Positions 17,401-25,881 of a stretch of 64,000 nt of DNA are shown here, in pieces. The notes under the pieces were generated by a model. It searched no databases, was not told the DNA's origin, and saw nothing but the letters and a program-made list of their open reading frames with translations. Positions within the stretch are counted from its first letter, which is position 1; each line of letters begins with the position of its first letter. A program made the position numbers and the translations under genes. Origin of the DNA: an uncultured Collinsella sp. (GTDB lineage Bacteria > Actinomycetota > Coriobacteriia > Coriobacteriales > Coriobacteriaceae); contig CALEBN010000054.1 of assembly GCA_937943045.1 (NCBI GenBank), positions 46,948-110,947 of the forward strand, in the 5' to 3' direction.

Positions 17401-17924
17401 GGAGCGCCAAGCTCGATACGTGCATGGAGCTCGTGCACGGCGCACTTGACGGCGGGCATCGCATCCTGTTGTTCAGCCAGTTTACGGGCATGCTCGATAT
17501 CATCGGCAAGCGCTTGGCCAAGGAGGACATCGCCTTCCTTAAGCTTACGGGCGCTTCGTCTAAGGAGAGTCGCGCCAAGATGGTCGCGCAGTTCCAAGCG
17601 GGCGAGGTTCCGGTCTTTTTGATTTCGCTCAAGGCGGGCGGCGTGGGCCTTAACCTGACGGCGGCCGACGTGGTCATTCACTACGACCCGTGGTGGAACG
17701 TGGCGGCGCAGGACCAGGCGACTGACCGCGCCCACCGCATTGGCCAGCAGCATGCCGTGACCGTGTACAAGCTCATCGCCAAGGACACGATCGAGGAACG
17801 CATTATGCAGATGCAGGAGTCCAAGCGCGACCTGGTCAACAGCGTGCTCGGCGGCGACGGCATCTCGTCGGCGCTGTTTACCCGCGAGGATGTTCTAGCG
17901 CTGCTGGGCGGCGACGGGCGCTAG
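14460..17924 (+). CDS. SNF2/RapA-type DNA-dependent ATPase with SWIM zinc finger
   Basis: A 1154-residue SWI2/SNF2 helicase-like translocase. Near the N-terminus is a SWIM finger (DYDCDCPAAYRYPGMCKHA, about 69-87). After a long lineage-specific middle, the motor starts at QVDGYQWLGSLEHLGLGG with DDMGLGKT (716-723), DEAQ (815-818), LTGTPIENRLSELWSIFDFL, and the C-terminal lobe FSQFTGMLDIIGKRL, SLKAGGVGLNLTAADVVIHYDPWWN and ATDRAHRIGQ. I chose ATG 14460 because GGAGG lies 7 bases upstream; an earlier TTG at 14430 has no ribosome site. Such proteins are linked with transcription recycling or repair, but the exact role is unknown. It follows dnaE closely. Confidence 0.92.
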   Translation: MAQGTFVQALRKEAALSGTFMKGRSLMLNGAVLSIEDSGSRFSKNVTVEGSVRGSRGDLYKTHVALDMDEHEVIDYDCDCPAAYRYPGMCKHAIATALAYLDASGIESVEGLRTPVRTFTAQPKQPARTAPKAPAVNPNFPFPAPVPTSPSLMAALSDLSDARMDELASMRRKLAGAVDPDAPKAALEPSLVPYYNPLFADRFSWALEFRIRCGSVSYVVKDIDGMADAYVRSGTFSYGKKLTFVHVPEAFDDVSTKLLNLVVTSVAYLDDITSSRSASYDFARSGFVAERQLPLSVHSIVYVLDLLRGQTISFEPAWSRGTTTHRTYDVAVEMPPEGEDEAPSKRPPLLAAKIAPAAGGSYDLRLPADAYCFASGDVAYLVDTRRARRTDVAFAQHAAPFLSRLLPCRTPVHIAADQVGEFCRMALPILRDYTDLTAPAALDTVAPEPSFAMAIGVDDGLVTCKITVTYGDWSADLFSLGAPGSPFEEQRPGVPPRDEVAEFRVMDTAALYFDFYESGLAFEERDDESLFRLLTEGLSALSELGEIMLSDRLRQVSVRPAPKLSVRATVKSNLLDVELGASGLSAADLAIYLDSYKRHQTFARLTSGDIVRLDEGARAAFGLADDLGVDAVDLLDGVSLPASSTLFVDSMLARTPALEADRDAAFRRTVERLDTLGKMDFTVPVSLKATLRGYQVDGYQWLGSLEHLGLGGILADDMGLGKTLQMIAHILARVEAGDAKPTLVVCPASLVYNWTAELERFAPSLDVCAIVGAKAQRRVQIAGVAEHNVVVTSYDLMRRDIDEYVEQDFVRVVLDEAQYIKNPLTQVARAAKRLPAGVRFALTGTPIENRLSELWSIFDFLMPGLLGTRESFAKRFESPVEHAEGDNAARLQALVSPFVLRRVKEDVVADLPEKIEDTVLAQLTGEQRKLYLANQDRIAQQVQHREASEFKKDKLKVLAELTKLRQICCDPRLHYEDYKAGSAKLDTCMELVHGALDGGHRILLFSQFTGMLDIIGKRLAKEDIAFLKLTGASSKESRAKMVAQFQAGEVPVFLISLKAGGVGLNLTAADVVIHYDPWWNVAAQDQATDRAHRIGQQHAVTVYKLIAKDTIEERIMQMQESKRDLVNSVLGGDGISSALFTREDVLALLGGDGR

Positions 17925-18074
17925 CCCGCTCGGGTGGGGCCGCCAGGGCGGATAGTACGCGCTGTCCCATCGTCCCTGCCCGTTATGTGTTCATTTGCCA
18001 TGCCGTGGATGGTTCGCCTGCCTTTGGGCATAAGAACCATCGAGAACATTGGCACATCAGCAAAGGAGAACATC

Positions 18075-18437
18075 ATGGCGAAATTCTTTAAGGACCCCGA
18101 TGGCAAGCTTATCGCCGCCCTTGGCGACGACGTTGCGACCCCTGCCGGCTGCACGGAACTGACCGCGAACACCGAGGATGCGGCGCTCGAAAAGCACGTG
18201 CCGGTCGTTGAGAGCGAGCGCGACGGTCACGTGATCCGCGCACGCGTGGGCTCGGTTGAGCATCCCAGCCTGCCCGAGCACTATATTGAGTGGATTGCCC
18301 TTGAGGCCGAGGGCCGTCTGGAGGTCCATTACCTTGAGCCCGGCATGAAGCCCGCGACGTTTTTTGCCGGCGGCTCCAAGACCGGTACCGTCTATGCCTA
18401 TTGCAACCTGCACGGGCTGTGGTCCGCGACGTTCTAG
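18075..18437 (+). CDS. Superoxide reductase (neelaredoxin/desulfoferrodoxin-type)
   Basis: A 120-residue non-heme iron enzyme that reduces superoxide to peroxide without releasing oxygen, typical of anaerobes. The iron ligands of the family are visible: His41 in EKHVPVV, His63 in HPSLP, His69 in EHYIEW, and Cys110 and His113 in YCNLHGLW. The four-cysteine desulforedoxin domain of two-domain desulfoferrodoxins is absent, so this is the one-iron type. ATG 18075 is preceded by AAAGGAG; an open frame extends upstream but lacks a ribosome site. It appears monocistronic, with a terminator-like hairpin after it. Confidence 0.93.
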   Translation: MAKFFKDPDGKLIAALGDDVATPAGCTELTANTEDAALEKHVPVVESERDGHVIRARVGSVEHPSLPEHYIEWIALEAEGRLEVHYLEPGMKPATFFAGGSKTGTVYAYCNLHGLWSATF

Positions 18438-18481
18438 GAGCGCGCCCCCGCTCGGGGTATCATAGCTAGCATATGCACATG

Positions 18482-18516
18482 CGAGCGCCGACTGCATCAT
18501 GCGGCCGGCGCTTTTA
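18482..18516 (+). terminator. Probable terminator of the superoxide reductase gene
   Basis: agcgccg (18484-18490) pairs with cggcgct (18506-18512) and is followed by ttta. It lies 46 bases after the stop codon. Confidence 0.6.
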
Positions 18517-18554
18517 CTACGACAACGATGGTTTACGACGGAAAGGGCTGAGCC

Positions 18555-20540
18555 ATGAAGCTCGCACTTGCACAGATCGATATGCGCCTGGGTGATATTG
18601 AGGGCATTTGCGGTCGCATCGAGGACCAAGCCCGTTTGGCCCACGAGCGCGGGGCGCGCGTGCTGTGCGTCCCGGCTCCGCTCTTTATGGGCGCTCTGCC
18701 CGGCGGCTTGGTGGGCGCTGCCGACTTTGAGCACGACATGCTGACGGGCCTGACCGGCGTCGCCGAGCGTATCCAAGAACTCGATATGATCTGCATCGTG
18801 CCCGCGGCGGTTTCGTTTGAGGGCCAGCCCCTGCTCGACTACATGATGCTCAAGGACGGCCATGTGGTGCCGGCCCGTTCGAGCATTGCCCTGCAGCGCG
18901 GTGGGACCGGCGATGCCCGTTGGGCGCCGCCGGTCTTTGACGTGGACGGCGTGCGTATCGCCGTGATCTTCGACTTGGACCGCGAGCTCGAGATGTTGCC
19001 GACCGGCGTCGACCTTATCGCCTATTTTCAGTTCAACGCGTTTGACATGACCGACCGTGAGACGGCCGCCATTGCCGCCGTTCGCAGCGGTGCCTACCGC
19101 AAGATCGCCTCCAAGCGCAGCGTATGGTTTGCCTGCATGGCGCCGGTCGGTGCGTACGACGAGTCGGTGTATACCGGCGGCTCGTTTGTGCTCGACGACT
19201 GCGGGCGCGTGGTGGCCCAGGCGCCGTGCTTTGAGGAGAGCCTGCTGGTTCAGGAGATTCAGCGCGGCGTAATGCTCGATGCTTTGGAGGACCACGAACT
19301 GCCCGAGTTTCGTTCCGAGGAGTGGTTGTGGCAGGCGCTGGTGCTCGCCGTGCGCGATAACGCCCGTGCCCATGGCACGTCGCGCGCCGTGGTGGCGCTC
19401 GAGGGCGATCTGCCGTCTTCTTTGCTTGCGGCGCTGGCTGTCGATGCATTGGGCTCGCGCAACGTGATCGGCCTGGTGTTGGACCGCAACCGCATCTTTA
19501 CGCCGGCGCAGGAAGAGGCCGAAGCCGCCCGTTGCGCCGCCGTTCGCGCCATTGCCGAGCGCCTGCATATTCGCACGGTTGAGCGCGATGCGCCGGATGC
19601 GGCGCGCGTGCTCGACCGCGATGTGTCGGCGGGCGATGCCGAGCGCCTGCGTTCGCGTACGCTGGGCCTCATGTTGGAGGACACGGCGCTCGAGCTGGGC
19701 GCGATGGCTCTGAGCCCGCTTTCCAAGACCGAGTACGCGTTAGCGGCACCGGCGCTTTGCGGTGGCTACCAGGGCGATTACGCGCCCTTTGGCGATGTGT
19801 ATCTGTCGACCCTCGAGTTTGTGGCGCGCGTGCGCAACCGTACGTCTGCCGTGGTGCCGCAGGAGCTCGTGACGCTCAACGCGGTGGAAGATTGCATGGA
19901 GCGCGTACTGGCGCGGGCGCTCTCGACGCTCGACGGCCCGGTCGACATGCTCGATCGCGCGGCGCAGCTGCTCGGTGGGCTCGAGCCGGGCGAGGTCGAT
20001 GGCACGCTCGAGGCGCACGTGGACCGCAACCGACCCTTCGACGACATCCCGATGGCCGCCGGCAAGCCCGAGGCATGCTCGCTGCTGCTGATGCTCGTGC
20101 GTCAGGGCGAGGCCGCCCGCCGCATGCTGCCGACGGCGCCGATTGTCTCGGTCCGTTCGTTTGCCGAGCGCGCTTGGCCGTACATGCTTGCGTGGTCCGA
20201 TCTGGGGCTCAACGGTAAGGAGCGCATGACGGTTGATTCGCTGGCACGCGCCGAGGTGCGCCGCTTTGCCGACGACGATACGAGTGACCGTATGCGCGGC
20301 GAGATGATGGGCCTGTTGGGCGAGCTGTTGGGTATTTCGCCCGAGCAGATGGAAGAGCTGCGCTCTGAGGACGGTCAGCGTCGTTTGCACGAGGGAATGA
20401 AAAAGTTCGAGGGCGAGGTCCAGGACGCCATCGACAAGATGATGGGCGGCCAGGGCGGACCACAGGGTGGGCCCCAGGGAGGTCCGATGCCGCATCCGCC
20501 GGTGGATCCCCGACAGTTCCCGTTCTTCTCGCAGAACTAA
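18555..20540 (+). CDS. NAD-synthetase-like protein with degenerate active sites (probable pseudoenzyme)
   Basis: 661 residues with the layout of glutamine-dependent NadE: an N-terminal nitrilase-type domain (about 1-255), an NH3-dependent synthetase domain (about 275-480), and an extra C-terminal part ending in a Gly/Gln/Pro tail (GGPQGGPQGG, then MPHPPVD). Key residues are lost. The nitrilase glutamate position reads VPAPLF (Ala41), the catalytic lysine region reads ARSSIALQR, and the cysteine position reads VIFDLD (Phe139). The PP-loop SGGxDS reads EGDLPSS (283-289), yet the flanking LLAALAVDALG and DYAPFGDVY still resemble NadE. It keeps an intact long frame, so a retained non-catalytic role is more likely than decay. 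The true NadE would be elsewhere. Confidence 0.8.
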   Translation: MKLALAQIDMRLGDIEGICGRIEDQARLAHERGARVLCVPAPLFMGALPGGLVGAADFEHDMLTGLTGVAERIQELDMICIVPAAVSFEGQPLLDYMMLKDGHVVPARSSIALQRGGTGDARWAPPVFDVDGVRIAVIFDLDRELEMLPTGVDLIAYFQFNAFDMTDRETAAIAAVRSGAYRKIASKRSVWFACMAPVGAYDESVYTGGSFVLDDCGRVVAQAPCFEESLLVQEIQRGVMLDALEDHELPEFRSEEWLWQALVLAVRDNARAHGTSRAVVALEGDLPSSLLAALAVDALGSRNVIGLVLDRNRIFTPAQEEAEAARCAAVRAIAERLHIRTVERDAPDAARVLDRDVSAGDAERLRSRTLGLMLEDTALELGAMALSPLSKTEYALAAPALCGGYQGDYAPFGDVYLSTLEFVARVRNRTSAVVPQELVTLNAVEDCMERVLARALSTLDGPVDMLDRAAQLLGGLEPGEVDGTLEAHVDRNRPFDDIPMAAGKPEACSLLLMLVRQGEAARRMLPTAPIVSVRSFAERAWPYMLAWSDLGLNGKERMTVDSLARAEVRRFADDDTSDRMRGEMMGLLGELLGISPEQMEELRSEDGQRRLHEGMKKFEGEVQDAIDKMMGGQGGPQGGPQGGPMPHPPVDPRQFPFFSQN

Positions 20541-20677
20541 CTATGGGATGGGATTCGCTCCCAACCCCGATACTTCAACTAAGCGTCTTGGCCCCGTTGT
20601 GTTATTCTAGAACAGACGTTCGTGAATGATGCGCGGGGCCTTGCCTTGCGCTGTGCTTGTGGCGAGGGGAGGTCGGC

Positions 20678-21199
20678 TTGGTTATCTTGGGTATCGACCC
20701 CGGTTTGGCCCATACGGGCTGGGGGATTATCGAGGAGCGGCGTGGCGAGGTTCGCTGCCGTGCCTACGGTTGTATCGAGACCAGCGCCGGCAGCCCGCTC
20801 GCGGTGCGCCTGTCGCATATCGCCCGCGACCTCAAGGGCGTCGTCGAACGCTACCGTCCCGATACCGCTGCCATCGAGAGCATTTACTTTGGCGCCAACG
20901 TCCGCTCGGCCATCCCCACGGCGCATGCCCGCGGTGCTGCGCTCGTGGCGCTTTCGGAGTGCGCGCTCGAGATTGGCGAATACACGCCCATGCAGATCAA
21001 GCAAGCCGTGGTGGGCACGGGCGCTGCGGATAAACGGCAGGTTGCCTACATGGTGCGCACGCTCACGCAGCTCGATCACGATCCTCACCCAGACCATGCC
21101 GCCGATGCCCTGGCCTGCGCCATCTGTCACGTTAACCTAAGCCGCACCCGGGCGCTTACCGGCGGCGAGTTCTATCAACAGAGAGGAACCGGATACTGA
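20678..21199 (+). CDS. ruvC: Holliday junction resolvase RuvC
   Basis: A 173-residue endonuclease that resolves Holliday junctions as a dimer. Acidic catalytic residues are visible in GIDPGLAHTGWG (Asp7) and ESIYFGANVRSA (Glu67), with the C-terminal pair in DHAADALA. I place the start at TTG 20678, which follows GGGGAGG with a 5-base gap and gives the normal N-terminus (MVILGIDPG); an in-frame GTG at 20657 lacks a ribosome site. It is the first gene of ruvC-ruvA-ruvB, and its stop codon overlaps the ruvA start by one base. Confidence 0.95.
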   Translation: MVILGIDPGLAHTGWGIIEERRGEVRCRAYGCIETSAGSPLAVRLSHIARDLKGVVERYRPDTAAIESIYFGANVRSAIPTAHARGAALVALSECALEIGEYTPMQIKQAVVGTGAADKRQVAYMVRTLTQLDHDPHPDHAADALACAICHVNLSRTRALTGGEFYQQRGTGY

Positions 21200-21819
21200 T
21201 GATCTCTCAGCTCCATGGAACGCTTGTCGAGGCCACGATGAGCTCGGCCGTCGTCGATGTATCGGGCGTGGGCTTTGAGCTCGGTATTTCGGGCAGCACT
21301 GCCGCCACGCTGCCTACGCCCGGCGGTGAGGTTCGCCTCTATACCCGCATGCAGGTGCGCGAGGACGCCATGACGCTTTTTGGCTTTGCCTCCAAGGACG
21401 AGCGCACGATGTTCGATCGGCTCGTTTCCGTCTCGGGCGTTGGCCCGCGCTTGGCGCTCGCCGTGCTCTCCACCTATACCGTGGGGCAGCTGTATTCCCT
21501 GGTGATGGCCGAGGACGACAAGGGCATGGCCAAGGTGCCCGGTGTGGGCAAAAAGACCGCCCAGCGCCTTATCTTGGAGCTCAAGAGTACCTTTGCCAAG
21601 GACAAGGGCTTTGTTCCGGTCGACGTAATCCCCGGTCAGGTTGCGATGCCGGTTCCCGCTGCCGCTCCCTCGGCGATCGATGACGCCCGCGCGGCGCTCC
21701 TTTCCATGGGCTTTAGCCCGCAGGAGACCGAGGTTGCCCTGAGCGGGTATGATGGGCAGGATATGCGTGTCGAGGACCTGCTCGGCGCGGCGCTTAAGCG
21801 ACTCGGAATGGATGCGTGA
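21199..21819 (+). CDS. ruvA: Holliday junction branch migration protein RuvA
   Basis: A 206-residue DNA-binding subunit that forms tetramers on four-way junctions and recruits RuvB. An N-terminal OB-fold (MISQLHGTLVEATMSSAVVDVSGVGFEL) is followed by two helix-hairpin-helix motifs (LVSVSGVGPRLALAVL and AKVPGVGKKTAQRLI) and a C-terminal three-helix domain (about 160-206) that contacts RuvB. ATG 21199 overlaps the ruvC stop (TGATG), and its own stop overlaps the ruvB start the same way, so the three genes are translationally coupled. Confidence 0.97.
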   Translation: MISQLHGTLVEATMSSAVVDVSGVGFELGISGSTAATLPTPGGEVRLYTRMQVREDAMTLFGFASKDERTMFDRLVSVSGVGPRLALAVLSTYTVGQLYSLVMAEDDKGMAKVPGVGKKTAQRLILELKSTFAKDKGFVPVDVIPGQVAMPVPAAAPSAIDDARAALLSMGFSPQETEVALSGYDGQDMRVEDLLGAALKRLGMDA

Positions 21820-22886
21820 TGTGGGAAGCCGATGACTCTCAGGACCTGTGGGCGGCGCCCGGCAGCTCGCCGGCGGCATCCATGGCGCACGGTGAGCGCA
21901 TGGTGGGCTCGGAGCTGACGCCCGAGGACCTCGATGTCGACCGTACCCTGCGTCCCCAGCGCCTGGACGACTACTGCGGCCAGGAGCATATCAAGCAGAG
22001 CCTTCGCGTGCTGATCGAGGCGGCGCAGAGCCGTGGCGAGACGCTCGACCACGTGATTTTCTCGGGCCCTCCGGGCCTGGGCAAGACCACGCTGGCCACG
22101 GTTATCGCCAACGAGCTGGGCGCTCAGATCAAGACGACGAGCGGCCCCGCTATTGCGCGTACCGGTGACCTGGCGGCCATCCTGACTAACTTGCAGCCGG
22201 GTGACGTGCTGTTTATCGATGAGATCCACCGTCTGAACCGTTCGGTCGAGGAGGTCCTGTATCCCGCGATGGAGGACTTTGCCCTCGATATCGTGATCGG
22301 TAAAGGCCCAGCCGCACGTTCGATTCGCCTGGATATCCCCAAGTTTACGCTGGTGGCGGCAACGACCCGCTCGGGTATGCTCACGGGCCCGCTACGCGAC
22401 CGCTTTGGCATTTCGTATCGCCTGGACTACTACACGGTCGAGGAGCTCGCCCAGATTGTGACGCGTTCGGCGACCATCCTGGGCGTGACGATCGACCATC
22501 CCAGCGCGCTCGAGATCGGCTCGCGCTCGCGCGGTACGCCGCGCTTGGCCAACCGTCTGCTCAAGCGCGTGCGCGACTATGCGCAGGTGCGCGGCAACGG
22601 TCCTATTGAGCTTGATATTTGCCGTCAGGCGCTCGAGTTCTTCGAGATCGATGAGCTTGGTCTGGACTGGATGGATATTCGCATCTTGGAGACGCTTGCC
22701 AAGACGTTCTCCGGCCGTGCCGTGGGCCTGACGACCCTTGCCAGCGCGGTGGGCGAGGACCCGGGTACGCTCGAGGATGTCTATGAGCCCTATCTGCTGC
22801 AGTGCGGCTTGATGATTCGTACGCCCCAGGGCCGTCAGGCAACGCTTCGCACCTTTGAACATTTGGGCATCGAGCCAGCCGTTTAG
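21819..22886 (+). CDS. ruvB: Holliday junction branch migration ATPase RuvB
   Basis: A 355-residue AAA+ hexameric motor driving branch migration. Walker A is GPPGLGKTT (83-91, Lys89), Walker B is DEIHRLNR, the sensor is ATTRSGML, the arginine finger region is LRDRFG, and the C-terminal winged helix includes GLTTLASAVGEDPGTLEDVYEPYL. I chose ATG 21819, which overlaps the ruvA stop by one base; GTG 21816 directly before it is possible. An acidic N-terminal tail (about 20 residues) precedes the conserved RPQRLDDYCGQ. Confidence 0.97.
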   Translation: MWEADDSQDLWAAPGSSPAASMAHGERMVGSELTPEDLDVDRTLRPQRLDDYCGQEHIKQSLRVLIEAAQSRGETLDHVIFSGPPGLGKTTLATVIANELGAQIKTTSGPAIARTGDLAAILTNLQPGDVLFIDEIHRLNRSVEEVLYPAMEDFALDIVIGKGPAARSIRLDIPKFTLVAATTRSGMLTGPLRDRFGISYRLDYYTVEELAQIVTRSATILGVTIDHPSALEIGSRSRGTPRLANRLLKRVRDYAQVRGNGPIELDICRQALEFFEIDELGLDWMDIRILETLAKTFSGRAVGLTTLASAVGEDPGTLEDVYEPYLLQCGLMIRTPQGRQATLRTFEHLGIEPAV

Positions 22887-22964
22887 AGACGGGTTTGTTT
22901 TGGCTGGTCTGTAGGCTATCGCTGAGCATTGGATAAACATATCGCCATTCATCGGTTACGGGTG

Positions 22965-22992
22965 TTTTACTATTGCGCGCCCGTGCTATGCT
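22965..22992 (+). promoter_or_regulatory. Possible promoter of fhs
   Basis: TTTTAC (22965-22970) and TGC-TATGCT (extended -10, TATGCT 22987-22992) with a 16-base spacer, 40 bases upstream of the start codon. Confidence 0.4.
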
Positions 22993-23032
22993 GAATTGGT
23001 CTTTTTCTCATCCGGTAACGAAAGGACCGCCC

Positions 23033-24700
23033 ATGCCTACTGACATCGAAATCGCACGTTCCGTCACGCCGCTGCCCATTACCGAGGTGGCTAAGAACGC
23101 CGGTGTCGACGTAAAGCACCTGATTCCGTATGGCTTCGACAAGGCTAAGGTTGACTATTCACTGCTCAACGAGCCGACCGATCACCAGGCCAAGCTCGTC
23201 CTCGTGACCGCTATCAATCCCACGCCCGCCGGCGAGGGCAAGACCACCACGACTATCGGTCTGGCCGATGGTTTGCGCCGTCGCGGCGTCAAGAGCGCTG
23301 TGGCCCTGCGTGAGCCTTCGCTCGGTCCCGTCTTTGGCGTAAAGGGCGGCGCCGCCGGCGGCGGCTGGGCTCAGGTCATCCCCATGGAGGATATCAACCT
23401 GCACTTTACCGGCGACTTCCATGCTATTGGCGCCGCCAATAACCTGCTGGCTGCCATGCTCGACAACCATATTCAGCAAGGCAACCAGCTCGGTATCGAC
23501 GTTAAGCGCATCACCTGGAAGCGTGTCGTCGACATGAACGACCGCCAGCTGCGCCATGTTATCGACGGCATTGGCGGCAAGGCCCAGGGCGTGCCGCGCG
23601 AGGATGGCTTCGACATTACTGTTGCCTCCGAGGTCATGGCGATCTTGTGCCTGTCCACGAGCATCAACGACCTTAAGGAGCGCCTGGGCGAGATCGTCGT
23701 CGGATACAGCTTTGCCGGCGAGCCCATCCGCGCGCGCGACCTCAAGGCTCAGGGCGCCATGGCTGCGCTGCTTAAGGATGCGCTCAAGCCCAACCTGGTG
23801 CAGACGCTCGAGGGTACGCCCGCGTTTGTCCACGGCGGTCCCTTCGCCAATATCGCCCACGGCTGCAATTCCATCATGGCCACGCGCATGGCGATGCGCT
23901 TTGGCGATGTCGCCATTACCGAGGCAGGCTTTGGCGCCGACCTGGGCGCCGAGAAGTTCCTTGACATCAAGTGCCGCATGACGGGCGTCCGCCCCAGCGC
24001 CGTCGTGATTGTCGCCACCGCCCGTGCGCTTAAGTACAACGGCGGCGTTGCCAAGGCCAACCTTAACGACGAGAACCTCGAGGCCCTCAAGGCCGGCATG
24101 CCCAACCTGCTGCGCCACGTCGACAACATTCAGAATGTCTACGGTCTGCCCTGCGTGGTCGCCATCAACCGCTTCCCGACGGACACCGAGGCCGAGCTTG
24201 CACTCATCGAGTCCGAGTGCCAGAAGCTCGGCGTTAACGTTAAGCTTTCCGAGGTCTGGGCCAAGGGCGGCGAGGGTGCGCTCGAGCTGGCCGATGAGGT
24301 CATGCGCCTGATTGAGCAGCCGAGCGAGCTCAAGTTTGCCTACGAGGACGGCGCCGATGTTGCCGATGCCCTCGAGGCCGTTGCCACCAAGGTCTACCGC
24401 GCCGATGGTGTCGACTTTACGCCGGCTGCCAAGCGTCAGCTTGCCGAGCTGCGCGAGAACGGCTTTGGCAACCTGCCGGTGTGCGTCGCCAAGACCCAGT
24501 ACAGCTTTAGCGACAACGCCAAGGCCCTGGGTGCGCCCGAGGGCTTCCGCATCACCGTGCGCGAGCTCAAGGTTTCCGCCGGTGCCCACTTTGTGGTCGC
24601 GCTGACCGGCAGCGTTCTAACCATGCCGGGCCTGCCCAAGGTGCCCGCGGCAGAGAACATCGACGTCGACAACGACGGCAACATCACCGGCCTGTTCTAA
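23033..24700 (+). CDS. fhs: Formate-tetrahydrofolate ligase
   Basis: A 555-residue cytosolic enzyme that makes 10-formyl-THF from formate, THF and ATP, feeding purine and serine synthesis or an acetogenic-type C1 branch. Motifs: PTPAGEGKTTTTIGLADGL with P-loop Lys70, REPSLGPVFGVKGGAAGGG, HFTGDFHAI, EAGFGADLGAEKF and the terminal GLPKVPAAENIDVDNDGNITGLF. ATG 23033 follows AAAGGA; an open frame upstream to 22973 lacks a ribosome site. The companion genes fchA and folD are 13 kb downstream. A strong terminator follows. Confidence 0.97.
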   Translation: MPTDIEIARSVTPLPITEVAKNAGVDVKHLIPYGFDKAKVDYSLLNEPTDHQAKLVLVTAINPTPAGEGKTTTTIGLADGLRRRGVKSAVALREPSLGPVFGVKGGAAGGGWAQVIPMEDINLHFTGDFHAIGAANNLLAAMLDNHIQQGNQLGIDVKRITWKRVVDMNDRQLRHVIDGIGGKAQGVPREDGFDITVASEVMAILCLSTSINDLKERLGEIVVGYSFAGEPIRARDLKAQGAMAALLKDALKPNLVQTLEGTPAFVHGGPFANIAHGCNSIMATRMAMRFGDVAITEAGFGADLGAEKFLDIKCRMTGVRPSAVVIVATARALKYNGGVAKANLNDENLEALKAGMPNLLRHVDNIQNVYGLPCVVAINRFPTDTEAELALIESECQKLGVNVKLSEVWAKGGEGALELADEVMRLIEQPSELKFAYEDGADVADALEAVATKVYRADGVDFTPAAKRQLAELRENGFGNLPVCVAKTQYSFSDNAKALGAPEGFRITVRELKVSAGAHFVVALTGSVLTMPGLPKVPAAENIDVDNDGNITGLF

Positions 24701-24724
24701 GCCCACTGCCTATAGCTGCTTGAT

Positions 24725-24761
24725 TGCCCCGCCGTGCCCACCAGGCTCGGCGGGGCTTTTT
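24725..24761 (+). terminator. Terminator of fhs
   Basis: Stem gccccgccg (24726-24734) / cggcggggc (24748-24756) followed by a T run. Confidence 0.9.
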
Positions 24762-24879
24762 GATCCTTAGGCACGCGCATGTCTTGTAGATACCGACGGC
24801 CTTTGCCCATCATAGGCTTTTGCGCGGGTAGAATGCATGGATAACTTGATGCTTACAGGCGACGGAAAGGAAACGTTGC

Positions 24880-25863
24880 ATGGACCAGGACAAGACGACC
24901 GTGATGGGCGGATATGGTTCCGCGCAGGCTGACGATAGCGCCGATGCGACCCGCGTTGTTCCCAACCCCGGTTATACCGACCCCGCCGCGAAGCAGCCTT
25001 CTGCCGAACCCACACGTGTTATGGGCTATGGCGATACACCACGGGATCCGTTTGATTATGCACCGCAGGACCCGTATGGCAACGCGGTTCCGGACCCGTA
25101 TGGCAATGCGGCGGCAGGCGCTTATAACAACCTGCCGCAAAATCCCATTCCGCAGCCTCAGCAGACGACGTATATGCCGCGCACGGCGCAGGCCCAGCCT
25201 CGCTATGAGTCGCGCGATCCGTATGCGCGCCAGCCCCATCGCGAGTATCCCAAATCGATTCCGCAGTATGGTGAGGACGAGGAAGAGACGCCGTCGCGTT
25301 CGTCGAGTGTGATCAAGAAGATCCTGATTGTGCTGGCAATTTTCTTTGCCCTCTCGATTGTGTTCGCCATTGTGACGGGCATGCTCAACAAGCGGGGCGC
25401 CACGACCGATGCCACGACCGAGCAGGCCGAGACCACCCAGTCTGCTGCCGTCGACCTGAGCGATATCCCGGGACAGTACTGGTCCAACGCCAAGAAGCTC
25501 CTCAAGTCGCGCGGAGCCGACCTTTCGAACGCCGTGATTCTGACCGACGATGGCTCAACGCCCGTCATCGATTCCAACTGGGTTGTTACGAATGCCTACT
25601 ATAACGACAACGGCAACCTGGAGATTCAGCTCACGCACAAGAACAGCTATGGCAACTCGTCCGGCGGCCAAAGCGGCACCGACAGCTCGAGCTCCAACAT
25701 GCTGGAGGACCTGAGCAACAAGGCGCAGGAATTGGGAGACAAGGCGCAAGAGCTGGGCGATACAGCCCAAAACCTCGGCGATACTGCTCAGAATCTGGGC
25801 GATATGGCTACCAATGCCTGGAACGCCCTACAAAACGGCATTTCGGGCGCACAGGGAAACTAG
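24880..25863 (+). CDS. Single-pass membrane protein with PASTA-like extracellular segment
   Basis: 327 residues. Residues 1-140 are a Pro/Gln/Asp/Tyr-rich cytoplasmic tail with three Thr-x-Val motifs (TTVMG, TRVVP, TRVMG), similar to sites read by FHA domains. One membrane helix follows a Lys-Lys stop (IKKILIVLAIFFALSIVFAI, about 145-165). Outside, IPGQYWSNAKKLLKSRGA to DSNWVVTNAYY resembles a PASTA fold. The C-terminus has 7-residue repeats of the type AQELGDT/AQNLGDT (about 280-315), likely a coiled coil. ATG 24880 follows GGAAAGG. A link with Ser/Thr kinase signalling at the envelope is inference; I do not recognise a named family. Confidence 0.75.
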   Translation: MDQDKTTVMGGYGSAQADDSADATRVVPNPGYTDPAAKQPSAEPTRVMGYGDTPRDPFDYAPQDPYGNAVPDPYGNAAAGAYNNLPQNPIPQPQQTTYMPRTAQAQPRYESRDPYARQPHREYPKSIPQYGEDEEETPSRSSSVIKKILIVLAIFFALSIVFAIVTGMLNKRGATTDATTEQAETTQSAAVDLSDIPGQYWSNAKKLLKSRGADLSNAVILTDDGSTPVIDSNWVVTNAYYNDNGNLEIQLTHKNSYGNSSGGQSGTDSSSSNMLEDLSNKAQELGDKAQELGDTAQNLGDTAQNLGDMATNAWNALQNGISGAQGN

Positions 25864-25881
25864 CGGCTGAGCGAAGCGGGG

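Noticed and set aside
23159..24589. 476-codon open frame on the minus strand opposite fhs
   Set aside because: Shadow of fhs: the opposite strand has the strong family motifs and a ribosome site; long antisense frames are common in GC-rich DNA.
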